From assembly GCA_963666705.2 (NCBI GenBank), contig CAXXKO010000024.1:1-64000 (forward strand): 64,000 nt of DNA, in the 5' to 3' direction. Position 1 is the stretch's first letter, and each line of letters begins with the position of its first letter. Both the position numbers and the translations under genes were made by a program. Shown here piece by piece: positions 46,073 through 55,301 of this stretch. Source of the DNA: G963666705 sp963666705 (GTDB lineage: Bacteria > Pseudomonadota > Alphaproteobacteria > CADEGL01). The notes under the pieces were generated by a model. It saw only the letters and a list, made by a program, of their open reading frames with translations. It searched no databases and had not been told where the DNA came from.

Positions 46073-47044
46073 GTGGGCCGCGTCGCCACCTACGATGTCG
46101 ATGCCGGTGAAGCCGGGCTCAGGCTCGACCGCTGGTTTCGGCGGCGCTTCCCCGGGCTCACCCACGGCCGGCTGCAAAGGCTTCTGCGCGAGGGCCAGGT
46201 CCGGGTCGATGGCAAGCGCGCCAAGGCGAACGACCGGCTCGAGGGTGGCGAGCGCGTCCGTGTGCCGCCCCTGCCGGAGACTCCGGCGGCCGCCCCGCGG
46301 GCGAGAATAGCGCCCGGCGACGAAGCCTGGATCCAGGCCCGCGTGATCCATCGCGACGCGGATGTGATCGCCATCGACAAGCCGGCGGGGCTCGCGGTCC
46401 AGGGCGGCTCTCGCACCACGCGCCATCTCGATGGGCTGCTCGACGCCCTGCGTTTTGGCGCGCCGGAGCGCCCGCGCCTCGTCCACCGCCTGGACAAGGA
46501 TACGAGCGGCGTGCTGCTCCTCGCCCGCGGCCAGGCCGTCGCGGCGCACCTGACGGCCGCGTTCCGGCGGCATGAGGTGCGGAAGCTCTACTGGGCCATA
46601 ACCGTGGGCGTGCCCCGCCCGCACCGGGGCGAGATCGACCTGCGGCTCGCCAAGGGCGGCGAGCGGGTCGGCCCGGCCGCTGTCGGCGGACAGCAGGCCA
46701 TTACGCGCTACGCGGTCGCCGAGGCGGCCGGTCGCAGGGCCGCGTGGGTCGCGCTCATGCCGCTTACCGGGCGCACGCACCAGCTCCGCGTCCATATGGC
46801 TGCCATCGCCTGCCCTATTCTCGGCGACGGCAAATACGGCGGGTTGGACGCGTTCCTCGCCGGCCTGCCCGAGGCGCGTCGGCTCCACCTGCACGCCCGT
46901 GCTCTCGCCCTGCCGCGCCCCAGCGGCGGTGAGATGCGTGTCGTCGCCCCGCTGCCCGATCATATGGCCGAGACCTGGCGCTTCCTCGGTTTCGAGTCCG
47001 GTGGTAAAGACGACCCGTTCGCCATGTTCGAAGAGCTCGACTGA
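46073..47044 (+). CDS. RluA-family 23S rRNA pseudouridine synthase (RluC-like)
   Basis: This 323-residue enzyme isomerises uridines in rRNA. An N-terminal S4 domain (GLTHGRLQRLLREGQVRVDG) is followed by the catalytic domain. The signature HRLDKDTSGVLLLARG has catalytic Asp near residue 141, and later GRTHQLRVHMAAIACPILGD. The S4 plus RluA layout matches RluC or RluD; RluC is the closer guess. Start is GTG 46073. Confidence 0.9.
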   Translation: MGRVATYDVDAGEAGLRLDRWFRRRFPGLTHGRLQRLLREGQVRVDGKRAKANDRLEGGERVRVPPLPETPAAAPRARIAPGDEAWIQARVIHRDADVIAIDKPAGLAVQGGSRTTRHLDGLLDALRFGAPERPRLVHRLDKDTSGVLLLARGQAVAAHLTAAFRRHEVRKLYWAITVGVPRPHRGEIDLRLAKGGERVGPAAVGGQQAITRYAVAEAAGRRAAWVALMPLTGRTHQLRVHMAAIACPILGDGKYGGLDAFLAGLPEARRLHLHARALALPRPSGGEMRVVAPLPDHMAETWRFLGFESGGKDDPFAMFEELD

Positions 47045-47153
47045 CCGCAAGCCTCCGGCGCACCGGGGCTTTTACCCCGACCCTCGCGCTTTGCTATAGT
47101 TGTCGCGCGGCCGCTGGCATCCTTCATAGCGGCCGGTTTCGTTGGAGGTATGA

Positions 47154-48950
47154 ATGCGCCCACGCGGGCCCATCAAAATGGCCGTGGCCGTGGCCGCCAC
47201 GGTTCTTGCCATCGTCGCGGTCGTCGTCGTCGCGGCGGGGATCGTTCTCGCCACCCAGGACTTCGACCGCTACCGGGGCGACGTGGCCGCGGTCGTGCGC
47301 GACGCCACGGGGCGCCAGCTCGTCATTGCCGGGGAGCTCGATCTCGAGCTCTCATTGCGGCCCAGGCTGATCGCACGCGAGGTGCGCTTCGCAAACGCCC
47401 CATGGGGCACGCGGCCCGATATGCTGCGGTTCGACCTCCTGGAGGCCGAGGTCTCGGCCCTGCCCCTCCTGCTGGGTGAGGTCCACGTCCAGCGCATCGT
47501 GCTGTCGGGGGCCGAGATCTTCCTGGAGACGGACCGGGACGGGCACGGCAACTGGCTCCTGGATCACCCGCCCGAGGGCGCGGACAGTATAGCGGACGGT
47601 GACGCCGCCGCGGCCGGCGAGGGGGACATCCCGGAGGTCCACAATGTAGTGATGCGCGATATCGCCATCACCTATCGCGACGGCCTCTCGAGCCATCAGA
47701 GAACGCTCGTGCTCGACGAGCTGGTGGCGAACGCACCCGACGGCGCGAGCCGCGTCTCCCTGGCCGCGAATGGAAGGTACGAGGGCCGTGCGTTCGGCAT
47801 CTCCGGTACCGTCGGCTCGATCGCCAGCCTCGTTGCCGCGGACGCCCCCTATCCGGTCGATCTCGAGCTCGGAATCGGCGAATCGGCCCTCTCGGCGGCG
47901 CTCGAAATTACACTCGACGCCAACCCGCCGTCGATAACCGGAAGACTCGAGGGCCCGTTCCTGCGCGACGTCGACCTGCCGTTCCTCGCCACGCCAGGCC
48001 CGGGCGAAGGTGATCTGATCGACGACGAGCCGCTGGTGCTCTCTGGCCTGCGGGCGCTGGATGCCCGGCTCGAGCTCGCCATCGACAGGCTCGAAAGCCG
48101 CGGGTTCGCGTTCGAGGAGGTGGCGGCCCGGCTGGTGCTCGACGGGGGAAGGCTGACGATCGCACCCCTCAACGCAAGCGTCGCCGGCGGGGCTGTTGCC
48201 GTCGAGCTCGTCCTCGATGGTGGGGGTGACCTGCCGGCGGTCAAGTTCGGCCTCACCGGCCGTCGGGTCGGAATCGACGTCTTGCTCGACGAAATCACGG
48301 GCATCCATCTTTTTGAGGGTGCGACCGACCTCGATTTCGCGCTCGCGGGCGCGGGCCGGTCGACACGCGCCGTCGCCGCCTCGCTCCAGGGTCGCATGAG
48401 CGCGGTGATGGGCGAGGGCCGCGTCGAGAACGAGAACCTGCGTTTGCTGGCGGGCGATCTGTTGACCCTGATCGATCCTTGGGCCGCGGCCATCGACAGC
48501 GACCGCATCAATTGCATCGTGCTTCGGTTCGATGTGGTGAAAGGGACCGCGCGCAGCAAGACCATGGTGCTCGACGCGGAAAGTTTCACCATCGGCGGTG
48601 GCGGAACCCTCGGCCTCGGCGATGACCGGATCGACCTGGTGCTCGACCCGCGGCCCAGGAGCGAAGGGCTCCTGAGTGTCGCTGTGCCCATCAATCTTTC
48701 CGGACGACTGAGCGATCCCACATATTCGACCGACGCCCTGGACGCGGCCGGTGCGGTCCTCGCCGTCCTCGTCAGTCTCGCGACCCTGCCGCTCACGGCG
48801 CTCGCCCACGCGGTCTCGGACCACGACGGCAAGAGCAACGCCTGCTCAGTGGACGTCGAGACCGGCGATGTTTCGGGGGTTGTGGAGAAAAGCGCGATCC
48901 GGCGCGTCGTCGAGGGCTTCGGCCACAAGATCAAGAGCCTGTTCAGGTGA
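47154..48950 (+). CDS. AsmA-family envelope protein
   Basis: This 598-residue protein has one N-terminal membrane helix (about residues 8-34), then a long beta-rich periplasmic region. The AsmA N-terminal signature is seen in LVIAGELDLELSLRPRLIAR, FANAPWGTRPDMLRFD and LLLGEVHVQRIVLSGAEIFL. The AsmA C-terminal block appears in DLDFALAGAGRSTRAVAASL and FTIGGGGTLGLGDDRIDLVL. AsmA-like proteins are linked to phospholipid or outer-membrane homeostasis. The ATG at 47154 has TTGGAGGT upstream; a second ATG four bases earlier is out of frame. Confidence 0.85.
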   Translation: MRPRGPIKMAVAVAATVLAIVAVVVVAAGIVLATQDFDRYRGDVAAVVRDATGRQLVIAGELDLELSLRPRLIAREVRFANAPWGTRPDMLRFDLLEAEVSALPLLLGEVHVQRIVLSGAEIFLETDRDGHGNWLLDHPPEGADSIADGDAAAAGEGDIPEVHNVVMRDIAITYRDGLSSHQRTLVLDELVANAPDGASRVSLAANGRYEGRAFGISGTVGSIASLVAADAPYPVDLELGIGESALSAALEITLDANPPSITGRLEGPFLRDVDLPFLATPGPGEGDLIDDEPLVLSGLRALDARLELAIDRLESRGFAFEEVAARLVLDGGRLTIAPLNASVAGGAVAVELVLDGGGDLPAVKFGLTGRRVGIDVLLDEITGIHLFEGATDLDFALAGAGRSTRAVAASLQGRMSAVMGEGRVENENLRLLAGDLLTLIDPWAAAIDSDRINCIVLRFDVVKGTARSKTMVLDAESFTIGGGGTLGLGDDRIDLVLDPRPRSEGLLSVAVPINLSGRLSDPTYSTDALDAAGAVLAVLVSLATLPLTALAHAVSDHDGKSNACSVDVETGDVSGVVEKSAIRRVVEGFGHKIKSLFR

Positions 48951-49654
48951 CGGGCCGGGTCCGGCGGTTCTATTGCGAGGCGCGTGCCGTCGAGGCCGAA
49001 GGTGGCTTCGGCGTGGCCCTCGACGGCAGGCCGGTGCGCACCCCGGCCAAGGCCGCGCTCGTGATGCCGTCGCGGGCGCTGGCCGAGGCGATCGCGGCCG
49101 AATGGGCCGCGCAGGGCGAGGAGGTGGACCCTTACGCCATGCCGCTCTCGTGCCTGGCGAACACAGCCATCGACCTGACCGGCCACATGCGCGACAGAAC
49201 CGTCGGCGAGCTGGGTGATTTCGCCCGGACCGACCTTCTCTGCTACCGGGCAGGTCACCCGCCCGACCTCGCCGACCGGCAACAGGCGGCCTGGCAGCCG
49301 ATCCTCGACTGGGCCATGGTTGCGTTCGGCGAGCGGCTCGAGGTCACGTCTGGCGTAGTCTATGTGGAACAGCCCGCCGCATCGGTGGAGGCCCACAGGG
49401 CGGCCGTGGCCGCTCTCGACGACTTCGCGCTGACGGCGCTCAAATCGGCCGCGGAGGCGGCCGGGTCATTGGTCCTGGGGCTCGCCCTGGTCCACGGCCG
49501 GCTCGACGCGGCGGCCGTCTTCGCCGCCTCCCAGCTCGACGAGGCCTTTCAAGTGGAGAGGTGGGGCGAGGATGAGGAGGCCGGGAGCCGTGCCCAGGCG
49601 CTTTGCGCCGGAATAGAGGACGCAGGCCGATTCCTGGCGCTCCTGCGGGCGTGA
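48947..49654 (+). CDS. ATP12-family F1-ATPase assembly chaperone
   Basis: This 235-residue protein matches ATP12, which binds the F1 alpha subunit during assembly. Landmarks are VALDGRPVRTPAKAALVMPS, AIAAEWAAQGEEVDPYAMPL and the mid-region FARTDLLCYRAGHPPDL. Conserved WQPILDW and SLVLGLALV follow. ATP12 homologues are typical of alphaproteobacteria and mitochondria. It starts at GTG 48947, overlapping the AsmA stop by four bases. Confidence 0.9.
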   Translation: MTGRVRRFYCEARAVEAEGGFGVALDGRPVRTPAKAALVMPSRALAEAIAAEWAAQGEEVDPYAMPLSCLANTAIDLTGHMRDRTVGELGDFARTDLLCYRAGHPPDLADRQQAAWQPILDWAMVAFGERLEVTSGVVYVEQPAASVEAHRAAVAALDDFALTALKSAAEAAGSLVLGLALVHGRLDAAAVFAASQLDEAFQVERWGEDEEAGSRAQALCAGIEDAGRFLALLRA

Positions 49655-49686
49655 GCGGCGGCGTCGGCATGGATGGAGGTTAGGCT

Positions 49687-51219
49687 ATGGAAGACATCCT
49701 GCGGCAGCTCGAGGAGAAGCGCGCCGGCGCGCGGGCCGGTGGTGGCGCGCGGCGGGTCCAGGCCCAGCACGCCAAGGGCAAGCTCACCGCGCGCGAGCGG
49801 CTCGAGGTCCTGCTCGACCCCAATTCCTTCGAAGAATACGACATGTTCGTCGAGCATCGCTGTGCCGATTTCGGCATGGCCGAGCAAACGGTTCCCTCCG
49901 ATGGGGTCGTGACGGGCTGGGGCACCATCAACGGCCGCCTCGTCTTTGTTTTCAGCCAGGATTTCACCGTCTTCGGCGGCAGCCTCTCCGAGGCGCACGC
50001 CGAGAAAATCTGCAAGGTCATCGACCAGGCCATGAAGGTGGGTGCGCCCGTGATCGGGCTCAACGATTCGGGCGGTGCCCGCATCCAGGAGGGGGTGGCC
50101 TCGCTCGCCGGCTATGCCGAGGTGTTCCAACGCAACGTCCTCGCCTCGGGGGTGGTGCCGCAGATCTCCGTCATCATGGGGCCGTGCGCGGGCGGCGCCG
50201 TCTATTCCCCGGCCATGACCGACATGATTTTCATGGTCAAGGATACGTCCTACATGTTCGTGACCGGGCCCGAGGTGGTGAAGACCGTGACCCACGAAGA
50301 GGTCACCCATGAGGAGCTGGGCGGGGCCGTCACCCACACGACCAGGTCCGGTGTCGCCGACCGCGCCTTCGAGAACGACATCGAGGCGCTCCTCGAAGTG
50401 CGCCGGCTCGTCGATTTCCTGCCCGCCTCGAACCGCGAGCCGCCGCCCGCGCGCCCCACGTCGGACCCGGCCGACCGGTCGGAGATCTCGCTCGACGCCC
50501 TCATCCCCGACAACCCCAACAAGCCCTACGATATGCGGGAGCTGATCGTGAAAGTCGCCGACGACGGCGATTTCTTCGAGCTGCAGCCGGGCTACGCCGG
50601 CAACATCATCATCGGCCTCGCCCGCATGGCGGGGTCGACCATCGGCATCGTCGCAAACCAGCCCATGATGCTGGCCGGGTGCCTCGACATCGCCTCCTCC
50701 ATCAAGGCGGCGCGGTTCGTGCGTTTCTGCGACTGCTTCAACATCCCCATCCTGACCTTCGTCGACGTGCCCGGCTTCCTGCCGGGCACGGGTCAGGAGT
50801 TCGGCGGCATCATCAAGCACGGGGCCAAGCTGCTCTTCGCCTTCGCCGAGGCCACCGTGCCCAAGGTCACGGTAATCACGCGCAAGGCCTATGGCGGGGC
50901 CTACGACGTCATGTCCTCGAAGCACCTGCGCGGCGACGTGAACTACGCCTGGCCCAGCGCCGAGATTGCCGTCATGGGCCCCAAGGGCGCGGTCGAGATC
51001 ATCTTCCGCGAGGACCGGGGGGACGAGGCGAAGATCGCCGAGCGCACGGAAGAGTACCGATTGAAATTCGCCAACCCCTTCATCGCCAGCCACCGCGGCT
51101 TCATCGACGACGTCATCATGCCCCGCAACACCCGTCGGCGCATCTGCCGCTCGCTCGCCATGCTCAAGAACAAGAAGCTTGAGAATCCGTGGAAGAAGCA
51201 CGACAACATACCTCTATGA
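49687..51219 (+). CDS. pccB: Propionyl-CoA carboxylase beta subunit
   Basis: This 510-residue carboxyltransferase moves carboxyl from biotin to propionyl-CoA, giving methylmalonyl-CoA. Motifs are KLTARERLEVLLDPNSFEEY, the oxyanion-type GGARIQEG and GPCAGGAVYSPAMTD, and the C-terminal KAYGGAYDVMSSKHLRGD. PCC rather than acetyl-CoA carboxylase is favoured by overall similarity and partnership with pccA at 51938. A small 2TM gene and a MITE separate the two subunits. Confidence 0.93.
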   Translation: MEDILRQLEEKRAGARAGGGARRVQAQHAKGKLTARERLEVLLDPNSFEEYDMFVEHRCADFGMAEQTVPSDGVVTGWGTINGRLVFVFSQDFTVFGGSLSEAHAEKICKVIDQAMKVGAPVIGLNDSGGARIQEGVASLAGYAEVFQRNVLASGVVPQISVIMGPCAGGAVYSPAMTDMIFMVKDTSYMFVTGPEVVKTVTHEEVTHEELGGAVTHTTRSGVADRAFENDIEALLEVRRLVDFLPASNREPPPARPTSDPADRSEISLDALIPDNPNKPYDMRELIVKVADDGDFFELQPGYAGNIIIGLARMAGSTIGIVANQPMMLAGCLDIASSIKAARFVRFCDCFNIPILTFVDVPGFLPGTGQEFGGIIKHGAKLLFAFAEATVPKVTVITRKAYGGAYDVMSSKHLRGDVNYAWPSAEIAVMGPKGAVEIIFREDRGDEAKIAERTEEYRLKFANPFIASHRGFIDDVIMPRNTRRRICRSLAMLKNKKLENPWKKHDNIPL

Positions 51220-51247
51220 AGGTTCCGCATGGGAAAGGGATGTCGTG

Positions 51248-51604
51248 ATGAGTGACGAGCACACCCGGCCGCGCGGCGCCGGAAGCGAGCCGGTCAGCCT
51301 GCGCCCCGGCGCGGATGCGCGCGAGGCCGCGCGCGCGGCTGAGATCGAGCAATGGGCCTGGCGGCGGATGCGGGCCCTGCGCGGCTTCTTCATCCATCTT
51401 ACGATCTATGCCCTGGTGAATTTCGGCTTCCTCCTCGTCGACGTGTTCACGCCGGGAAACCCCTGGTTCTTCTACCCGCTCCTGGGCTGGGGCCTCTTCG
51501 TCGGCCTGCACGCGGCGCAGGTATACGAGAAGCTGCCCTGGTTCACCCGCAGGTGGGAGGAGCGCAAGGTCCAGGAGCTGATCGACGAGGCCGATCGGCG
51601 CTAG
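51248..51604 (+). CDS. 2TM-domain membrane protein
   Basis: This 118-residue protein starts MSDEHTRPRGAG at 51248; an earlier in-frame start at 51179 overlaps pccB. It has a polar N-terminus, two transmembrane helices (GFFIHLTIYALVNFGFLLVD and WFFYPLLGWGLFVGLHAAQV) and an amphipathic tail EERKVQELIDEADRR. The layout matches the bacterial 2TM domain often fused to kinases or transporters. Function is unknown. Its stop TAG is completed by the first base of the MITE. Confidence 0.8.
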   Translation: MSDEHTRPRGAGSEPVSLRPGADAREAARAAEIEQWAWRRMRALRGFFIHLTIYALVNFGFLLVDVFTPGNPWFFYPLLGWGLFVGLHAAQVYEKLPWFTRRWEERKVQELIDEADRR

Positions 51605-51869
51605 TACCCACTTTCATAATTCCGTGTACCATACGATCGCTTTTCCCGTCTCCTCGGTAGGAGGGGGTGCGCGGGCGATGCCGGGGCATCGCCAAGCATC
51701 CCCGACACCCCAAGGGGGCGGGAAAAGCGACCCGTAGGGCGGCGCCCCGAGGCCCCCGGACGTCGTCGCGCGCCGCTTGTGATGCCCCGGCATCACGGCG
51801 CGCCACCCTCCTAGCCGGGAACCTCGGGGCGCCGTCGTATGGCACACGGAATTATGAAAGTGGGTACTA
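51602..51869. mobile_element. 264-bp IS630-type MITE with TA duplication
   Basis: The element spans 51604-51867. Its 32-bp terminal inverted repeats start GTACCCACTTTCATAATTCC and differ at one position. TA flanks both sides inside an original CTAG, the target preference and duplication described for IS630. Internal paired segments are CGCTTTTCCCG (51638-51648) with CGGGAAAAGCG (51719-51729), and two palindromes with the core GATGCC..GGCATC at 51674-51693 and 51779-51796. It has no coding capacity, so any mobility would need a transposase in trans. Confidence 0.85.
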
Positions 51870-51927
51870 GGGCATCTTCTGAGCTGCTGGAACCGGACCG
51901 GTTCCAGCCTATCTGACAATGCCCTAG
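51867..51927. repeat. 61-bp imperfect palindrome upstream of pccA
   Basis: CTAGGGCAT (51867-51875) mirrors ATGCCCTAG (51919-51927). The centre is a perfect inverted repeat, GCTGGAACCGG (51886-51896) and CCGGTTCCAGC (51898-51908), around one A. It touches the right edge of the MITE and ends ten bases before the pccA start. It looks like a separate small palindromic repeat unit rather than part of the MITE. Confidence 0.75.
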
Positions 51928-51937
51928 GATACGCGCC

Positions 51938-53923
51938 GTGTTCGGGAAAATCCTCATCGCCAATAGGGGCGAGATCGCCTGCCGCGTCATCAGGACGGCG
52001 CGGCGCATGGGCATCTCGACGGTCGCTGTCCATTCCGTGGCGGACGCCCGCGCGCTCCACGTGCGCATGGCGGACGAAGCGGTCGAGATCGGCCCGCCGC
52101 CCTCGGCCCAAAGCTACCTCGACTCGGGCGCCGTGATCGCGGCCGCGCGCCGCACGGGGGCCGAGGCCATCCATCCCGGGTATGGGTTCCTGGCCGAAAA
52201 CGCGGGTTTCGTCGAGGCCGTGGGCGCCGCCGGCATTGCCTTCATCGGACCGCCAGCCTCCGCGATCGCGGCCATGGGCGACAAGATCGAATCGAAGCGC
52301 CTCGCCGCGCGGGCGGGCGTAAGCACGGTCCCGGGCCATGATGGCGAGGTGCCAGACGCCGGGCAGGCGGCGGAGATCGCCGCCGGCATCGGCTACCCGG
52401 TGATGCTCAAGGCCACGGCTGGCGGCGGCGGCAAGGGCATGCGCATCGCGCATTCGCAGGCCGATATCGCCGAAGCCTTCCGCGCGACGTCGAGCGAGGC
52501 GCGCTCGAGCTTCGGTGACGATCGGATCCTGATCGAAAAGTATATCGAGGAGCCGCGCCACATCGAGATCCAGGTGCTCGCCGATGCCCACACCAACGTC
52601 ATCCACCTGGGAGAGCGCGAATGCTCGATCCAGCGCCGTCACCAGAAGGTGATCGAGGAGGCGCCTAGCCCGGCCCTCGATGCCGCCACCCGCGCCGCCA
52701 TGGGCGAGCAGGCCGTCGCCCTCGCCCGCGCCGTCGGCTACGTCTCGGCCGGCACGGTCGAGTTCATCATGGACCGCGAGCGGCATTTCTATTTCCTCGA
52801 GATGAATACCCGCCTCCAGGTCGAGCACCCGGTTACCGAGATGGTGACCGGTCTCGATCTCGTGGAGGCCATGATCCGCATCGCCGCGGGCGAGCCGCTC
52901 GCGCTCGGGCAGGAAGCGGTCAAGCTCTTTGGCTGGGCCATGGAGGCGCGAGTCTACGCGGAGGACCCCCAGCGCGGCTTCATGCCCTCAATCGGGCGGC
53001 TGACGCGCTATCGCGAGCCGCCGCCGGCGGCGAACGTGCGGGTGGATAGCGGCGTCCATGAAGGCGGTGAGATCAGCATCCATTACGACCCCATGATCGC
53101 CAAGGCCGTGACCTGGGGCGAGGACCGCGCGGCCGCGGCCGCCGCCATGCGCGCCGCACTCGACGGCTTCCAGATACGCGGCGTCAACCACAACATCAGC
53201 TTCCTCAATGCCGTAATGGCGCACCCGCGCTTCCTCGAGGGCCGGCTGAGCACGGATTTCATTGCCGAGGAGTTCCCCGACGGCTTCATGGCCGCCGCCC
53301 CGGGCCGGGCCGAGGTCGTGCGGCTCGCGGCGGTGGCGGCCGTCATCCACCGCCGGGTGGTGGGGCGTGAGGCGGCCATCTCGGGCCAACTCGCGGGCCA
53401 CGAGGCGGTGCCAGGCACGATCTGGGTGGTGCGCGCGGGTACCGACGACTATCCGGTGGTGCTGCGCGACTCGGGCGGGGGGTATGAGGCCACCGTCGAG
53501 GGCGGGACGCACCGCATCGTGAGCGATTGGCATCCGGGTGCCGCCCTGTTCGAGGGCACGCTCGACGGCGCGCCCGTGCGCGTTCAGGTCGACCGGATCG
53601 GCCCCGGCTATACCCTGTTCCATGGCGGCGTCGAGCTCCGCGTGCTCGTGCTGACCCCGCGGGCGGCGGCGCTGGCGGCGCTCATGCCCGTGAAGGCCTC
53701 GCCCGATACCTCCAAGTTCCTGCTCTCGCCCATGCCCGGCCTCTTGCTCTCCCTCGCCGTCCGGGAGGGCCAGGAGATCAAGATGGGTGAGGTGCTGGCG
53801 GTGGTCGAGGCCATGAAGATGGAGAACGTGCTGCGCGCCGCGCGCGACGGAACCGTGTTGGCGTTACACGCCGGCCCTGGCGACAGTCTCGCCGCAGACC
53901 AGGCGATCCTGGAGTTCGGTTGA
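51938..53923 (+). CDS. pccA: Propionyl-CoA carboxylase alpha subunit (biotin carboxylase + BCCP)
   Basis: This 661-residue protein carboxylates its own biotin. The biotin carboxylase domain starts FGKILIANRGEIACRVIRTA. It has the ATP-grasp glycine-rich KATAGGGGKGMRIAHSQADI and the EMNTRLQVEHPVTEMVTGLD signature. A middle BT-like domain links to PccB. The C-terminal biotinyl domain has the biotin-accepting lysine in VVEAMKMENVL. The start is GTG 51938, just after the palindromic repeat, so the repeat and MITE lie in its promoter or leader. Confidence 0.94.
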   Translation: MFGKILIANRGEIACRVIRTARRMGISTVAVHSVADARALHVRMADEAVEIGPPPSAQSYLDSGAVIAAARRTGAEAIHPGYGFLAENAGFVEAVGAAGIAFIGPPASAIAAMGDKIESKRLAARAGVSTVPGHDGEVPDAGQAAEIAAGIGYPVMLKATAGGGGKGMRIAHSQADIAEAFRATSSEARSSFGDDRILIEKYIEEPRHIEIQVLADAHTNVIHLGERECSIQRRHQKVIEEAPSPALDAATRAAMGEQAVALARAVGYVSAGTVEFIMDRERHFYFLEMNTRLQVEHPVTEMVTGLDLVEAMIRIAAGEPLALGQEAVKLFGWAMEARVYAEDPQRGFMPSIGRLTRYREPPPAANVRVDSGVHEGGEISIHYDPMIAKAVTWGEDRAAAAAAMRAALDGFQIRGVNHNISFLNAVMAHPRFLEGRLSTDFIAEEFPDGFMAAAPGRAEVVRLAAVAAVIHRRVVGREAAISGQLAGHEAVPGTIWVVRAGTDDYPVVLRDSGGGYEATVEGGTHRIVSDWHPGAALFEGTLDGAPVRVQVDRIGPGYTLFHGGVELRVLVLTPRAAALAALMPVKASPDTSKFLLSPMPGLLLSLAVREGQEIKMGEVLAVVEAMKMENVLRAARDGTVLALHAGPGDSLAADQAILEFG

Positions 53924-54217
53924 GTGGCCGCGGGTGGTGAGAGGCACGCCGTCCGCGTGCGCATCACCGGTCGGGTGCAGGACGTTTGGTTCCGGTATTG
54001 GACGAACAAGGAGGCCAAGGCGCGGGGCCTGCGCGGCTGGGTCCGCAATCGCCGCGACGGTACGGTCGAGGCCCTCTTCATCGGGAACGCCGCGGCGGTC
54101 GCGGCCATGATCGAGGCCTGCCGCGACGGCCCGCCCGATGCCTACGTCACTGACATCGCCGAGGCGCCCGGAGAGGACGACGGCCGCCCCGGCTTCCGGC
54201 AGCTGCCCACGCTCTGA
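53924..54217 (+). CDS. acyP: Acylphosphatase
   Basis: This 97-residue enzyme hydrolyses acyl phosphates. It has the phosphate-binding loop GRVQDVWFRYWT, where the usual QG is QD, and GWVRNRRDGTVEALFIG with the catalytic Asn. The GTG start follows the pccA stop directly, suggesting one transcript. The Arg in VWFR is conserved, so activity is plausible despite the Gly-to-Asp change. Confidence 0.88.
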   Translation: MAAGGERHAVRVRITGRVQDVWFRYWTNKEAKARGLRGWVRNRRDGTVEALFIGNAAAVAAMIEACRDGPPDAYVTDIAEAPGEDDGRPGFRQLPTL

Positions 54218-54230
54218 GGGATGCCCCTCT

Positions 54231-54246
54231 ATACTGTCCCCAGATA
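54231..54246. repeat. ATACTGTCCCCAGATA motif, left flank of dehydrogenase gene
   Basis: This 16-base motif recurs inverted at about 55297-55312 (TATCTGGGGACAGCAT) and again directly, in shorter form, at 55336-55346 (TATACTGTCCC). The first two bracket the minus-strand dehydrogenase gene as inverted repeats. Confidence 0.6.
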
Positions 54247-54259
54247 ACCCCCAGATACC

Positions 54260-55279
54260 CTAGTAACCCAGATCCAGGTCGACGCCGCGCGGCATGGGCT
54301 CACTCCGGGCGAAGGCGGCCAGGCTCTCGATGCCCAGGTCCAGCATGCGGTCCTTGACCGCCAGCGGGCTCGCTGCCCGGTTGCCGGAGACCAGCACGCT
54401 GGGCAGCTTGTGCAGCTCGGTCCGCGACGGGGTGGGGAAGTGGTGCGTCGCCGGCAGCGCGTAGGTCAGCTTCCACCACACGTCCGAAGCGTAGCCGGCG
54501 AGCCGCCCCTCGATGAGCGCCGCGTACAGCGCCTGCTCGTCGACCAGGTTGCCGCGCGCGACGTTGACGAGCAACGCCGAGGGCTTCATGGCGGCGAGCG
54601 CGGCCGCGTCGATGAAGTGCAGGGTCTCGTCGGTGATCGGCGCGGCCAGCACGACGACATCGGCTTCTCCTAAAACGGCATGGAGCCCCGCCGGCCCGTG
54701 GACCGCATCGACGTGCGCCCCGCCCCGCTCGGGATGGCGGCGCACGGCGAGGACCCGCATGTCGAAGGCCTTGGCCCGCTTGGCCACGGCGGCGCCGATC
54801 TGGCCCAGCCCGACCACGGCCAGCGTCCCGCCTTCGAGCAGGACGCTCGACAGCTCCGGTTCCCACAAGGGCTGCCAGCGGCCCTCAAGAGCAGCCTGGT
54901 GGTTGGGCAGGACCCGCTTGGCGAGGCCGAGGGTGAGCGCCATCGCATGCTCGGCGACGGCCACCGCATTGGCGCCGCGCACATTGGCGAGCCGGATGCC
55001 GCGGCGCTTGAGGGTGGCGAAGTCAAGCTCCTCGCACCCCGCGTGAAGCCAGATCAGCGCCTTCAGCCTCGCCGCCGCCTCAAGGATCCCCCTGGGCAAC
55101 ACCCACCCCATGATGACGTCGGCGTCGGCGGCCTCGGCCACCGCCTCCGGGTGGCTTTCCTCGTAGAGAGACAGGCTCGGACGTCTGCCGGGGGCGGCCA
55201 CGTGGGACCCGCCGGGCAGGGCGCTCCGGACCCGCTCGACCTCCTCCCCATCCGCGCTCCACGTCAACAGCACTTTCAT
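54260..55279 (-). CDS. 2-hydroxyacid dehydrogenase family protein, catalytic residues altered
   Basis: This 339-residue protein has the Rossmann domain of D-2-hydroxyacid dehydrogenases: GGTLAVVGLGQIGAAVAKRA near residue 150, ALLVNVARGNLVDEQAL with the conserved Arg, and GYASDVWWKLTYALP. The last block resembles the DVWW subgroup of PGDH-like proteins. Where that subgroup has SPHRAG carrying the catalytic His, this protein has SGNRAA, and the usual Glu after DV is also not evident. NAD binding is likely, but classic dehydrogenase activity is doubtful. It is transcribed against its neighbours and flanked by repeated GGGGACAG motifs. Confidence 0.75.
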   Translation of the reverse strand: MKVLLTWSADGEEVERVRSALPGGSHVAAPGRRPSLSLYEESHPEAVAEAADADVIMGWVLPRGILEAAARLKALIWLHAGCEELDFATLKRRGIRLANVRGANAVAVAEHAMALTLGLAKRVLPNHQAALEGRWQPLWEPELSSVLLEGGTLAVVGLGQIGAAVAKRAKAFDMRVLAVRRHPERGGAHVDAVHGPAGLHAVLGEADVVVLAAPITDETLHFIDAAALAAMKPSALLVNVARGNLVDEQALYAALIEGRLAGYASDVWWKLTYALPATHHFPTPSRTELHKLPSVLVSGNRAASPLAVKDRMLDLGIESLAAFARSEPMPRGVDLDLGY

Positions 55280-55301
55280 GTCTGGCCTCGATCTTGATAT
55301 C

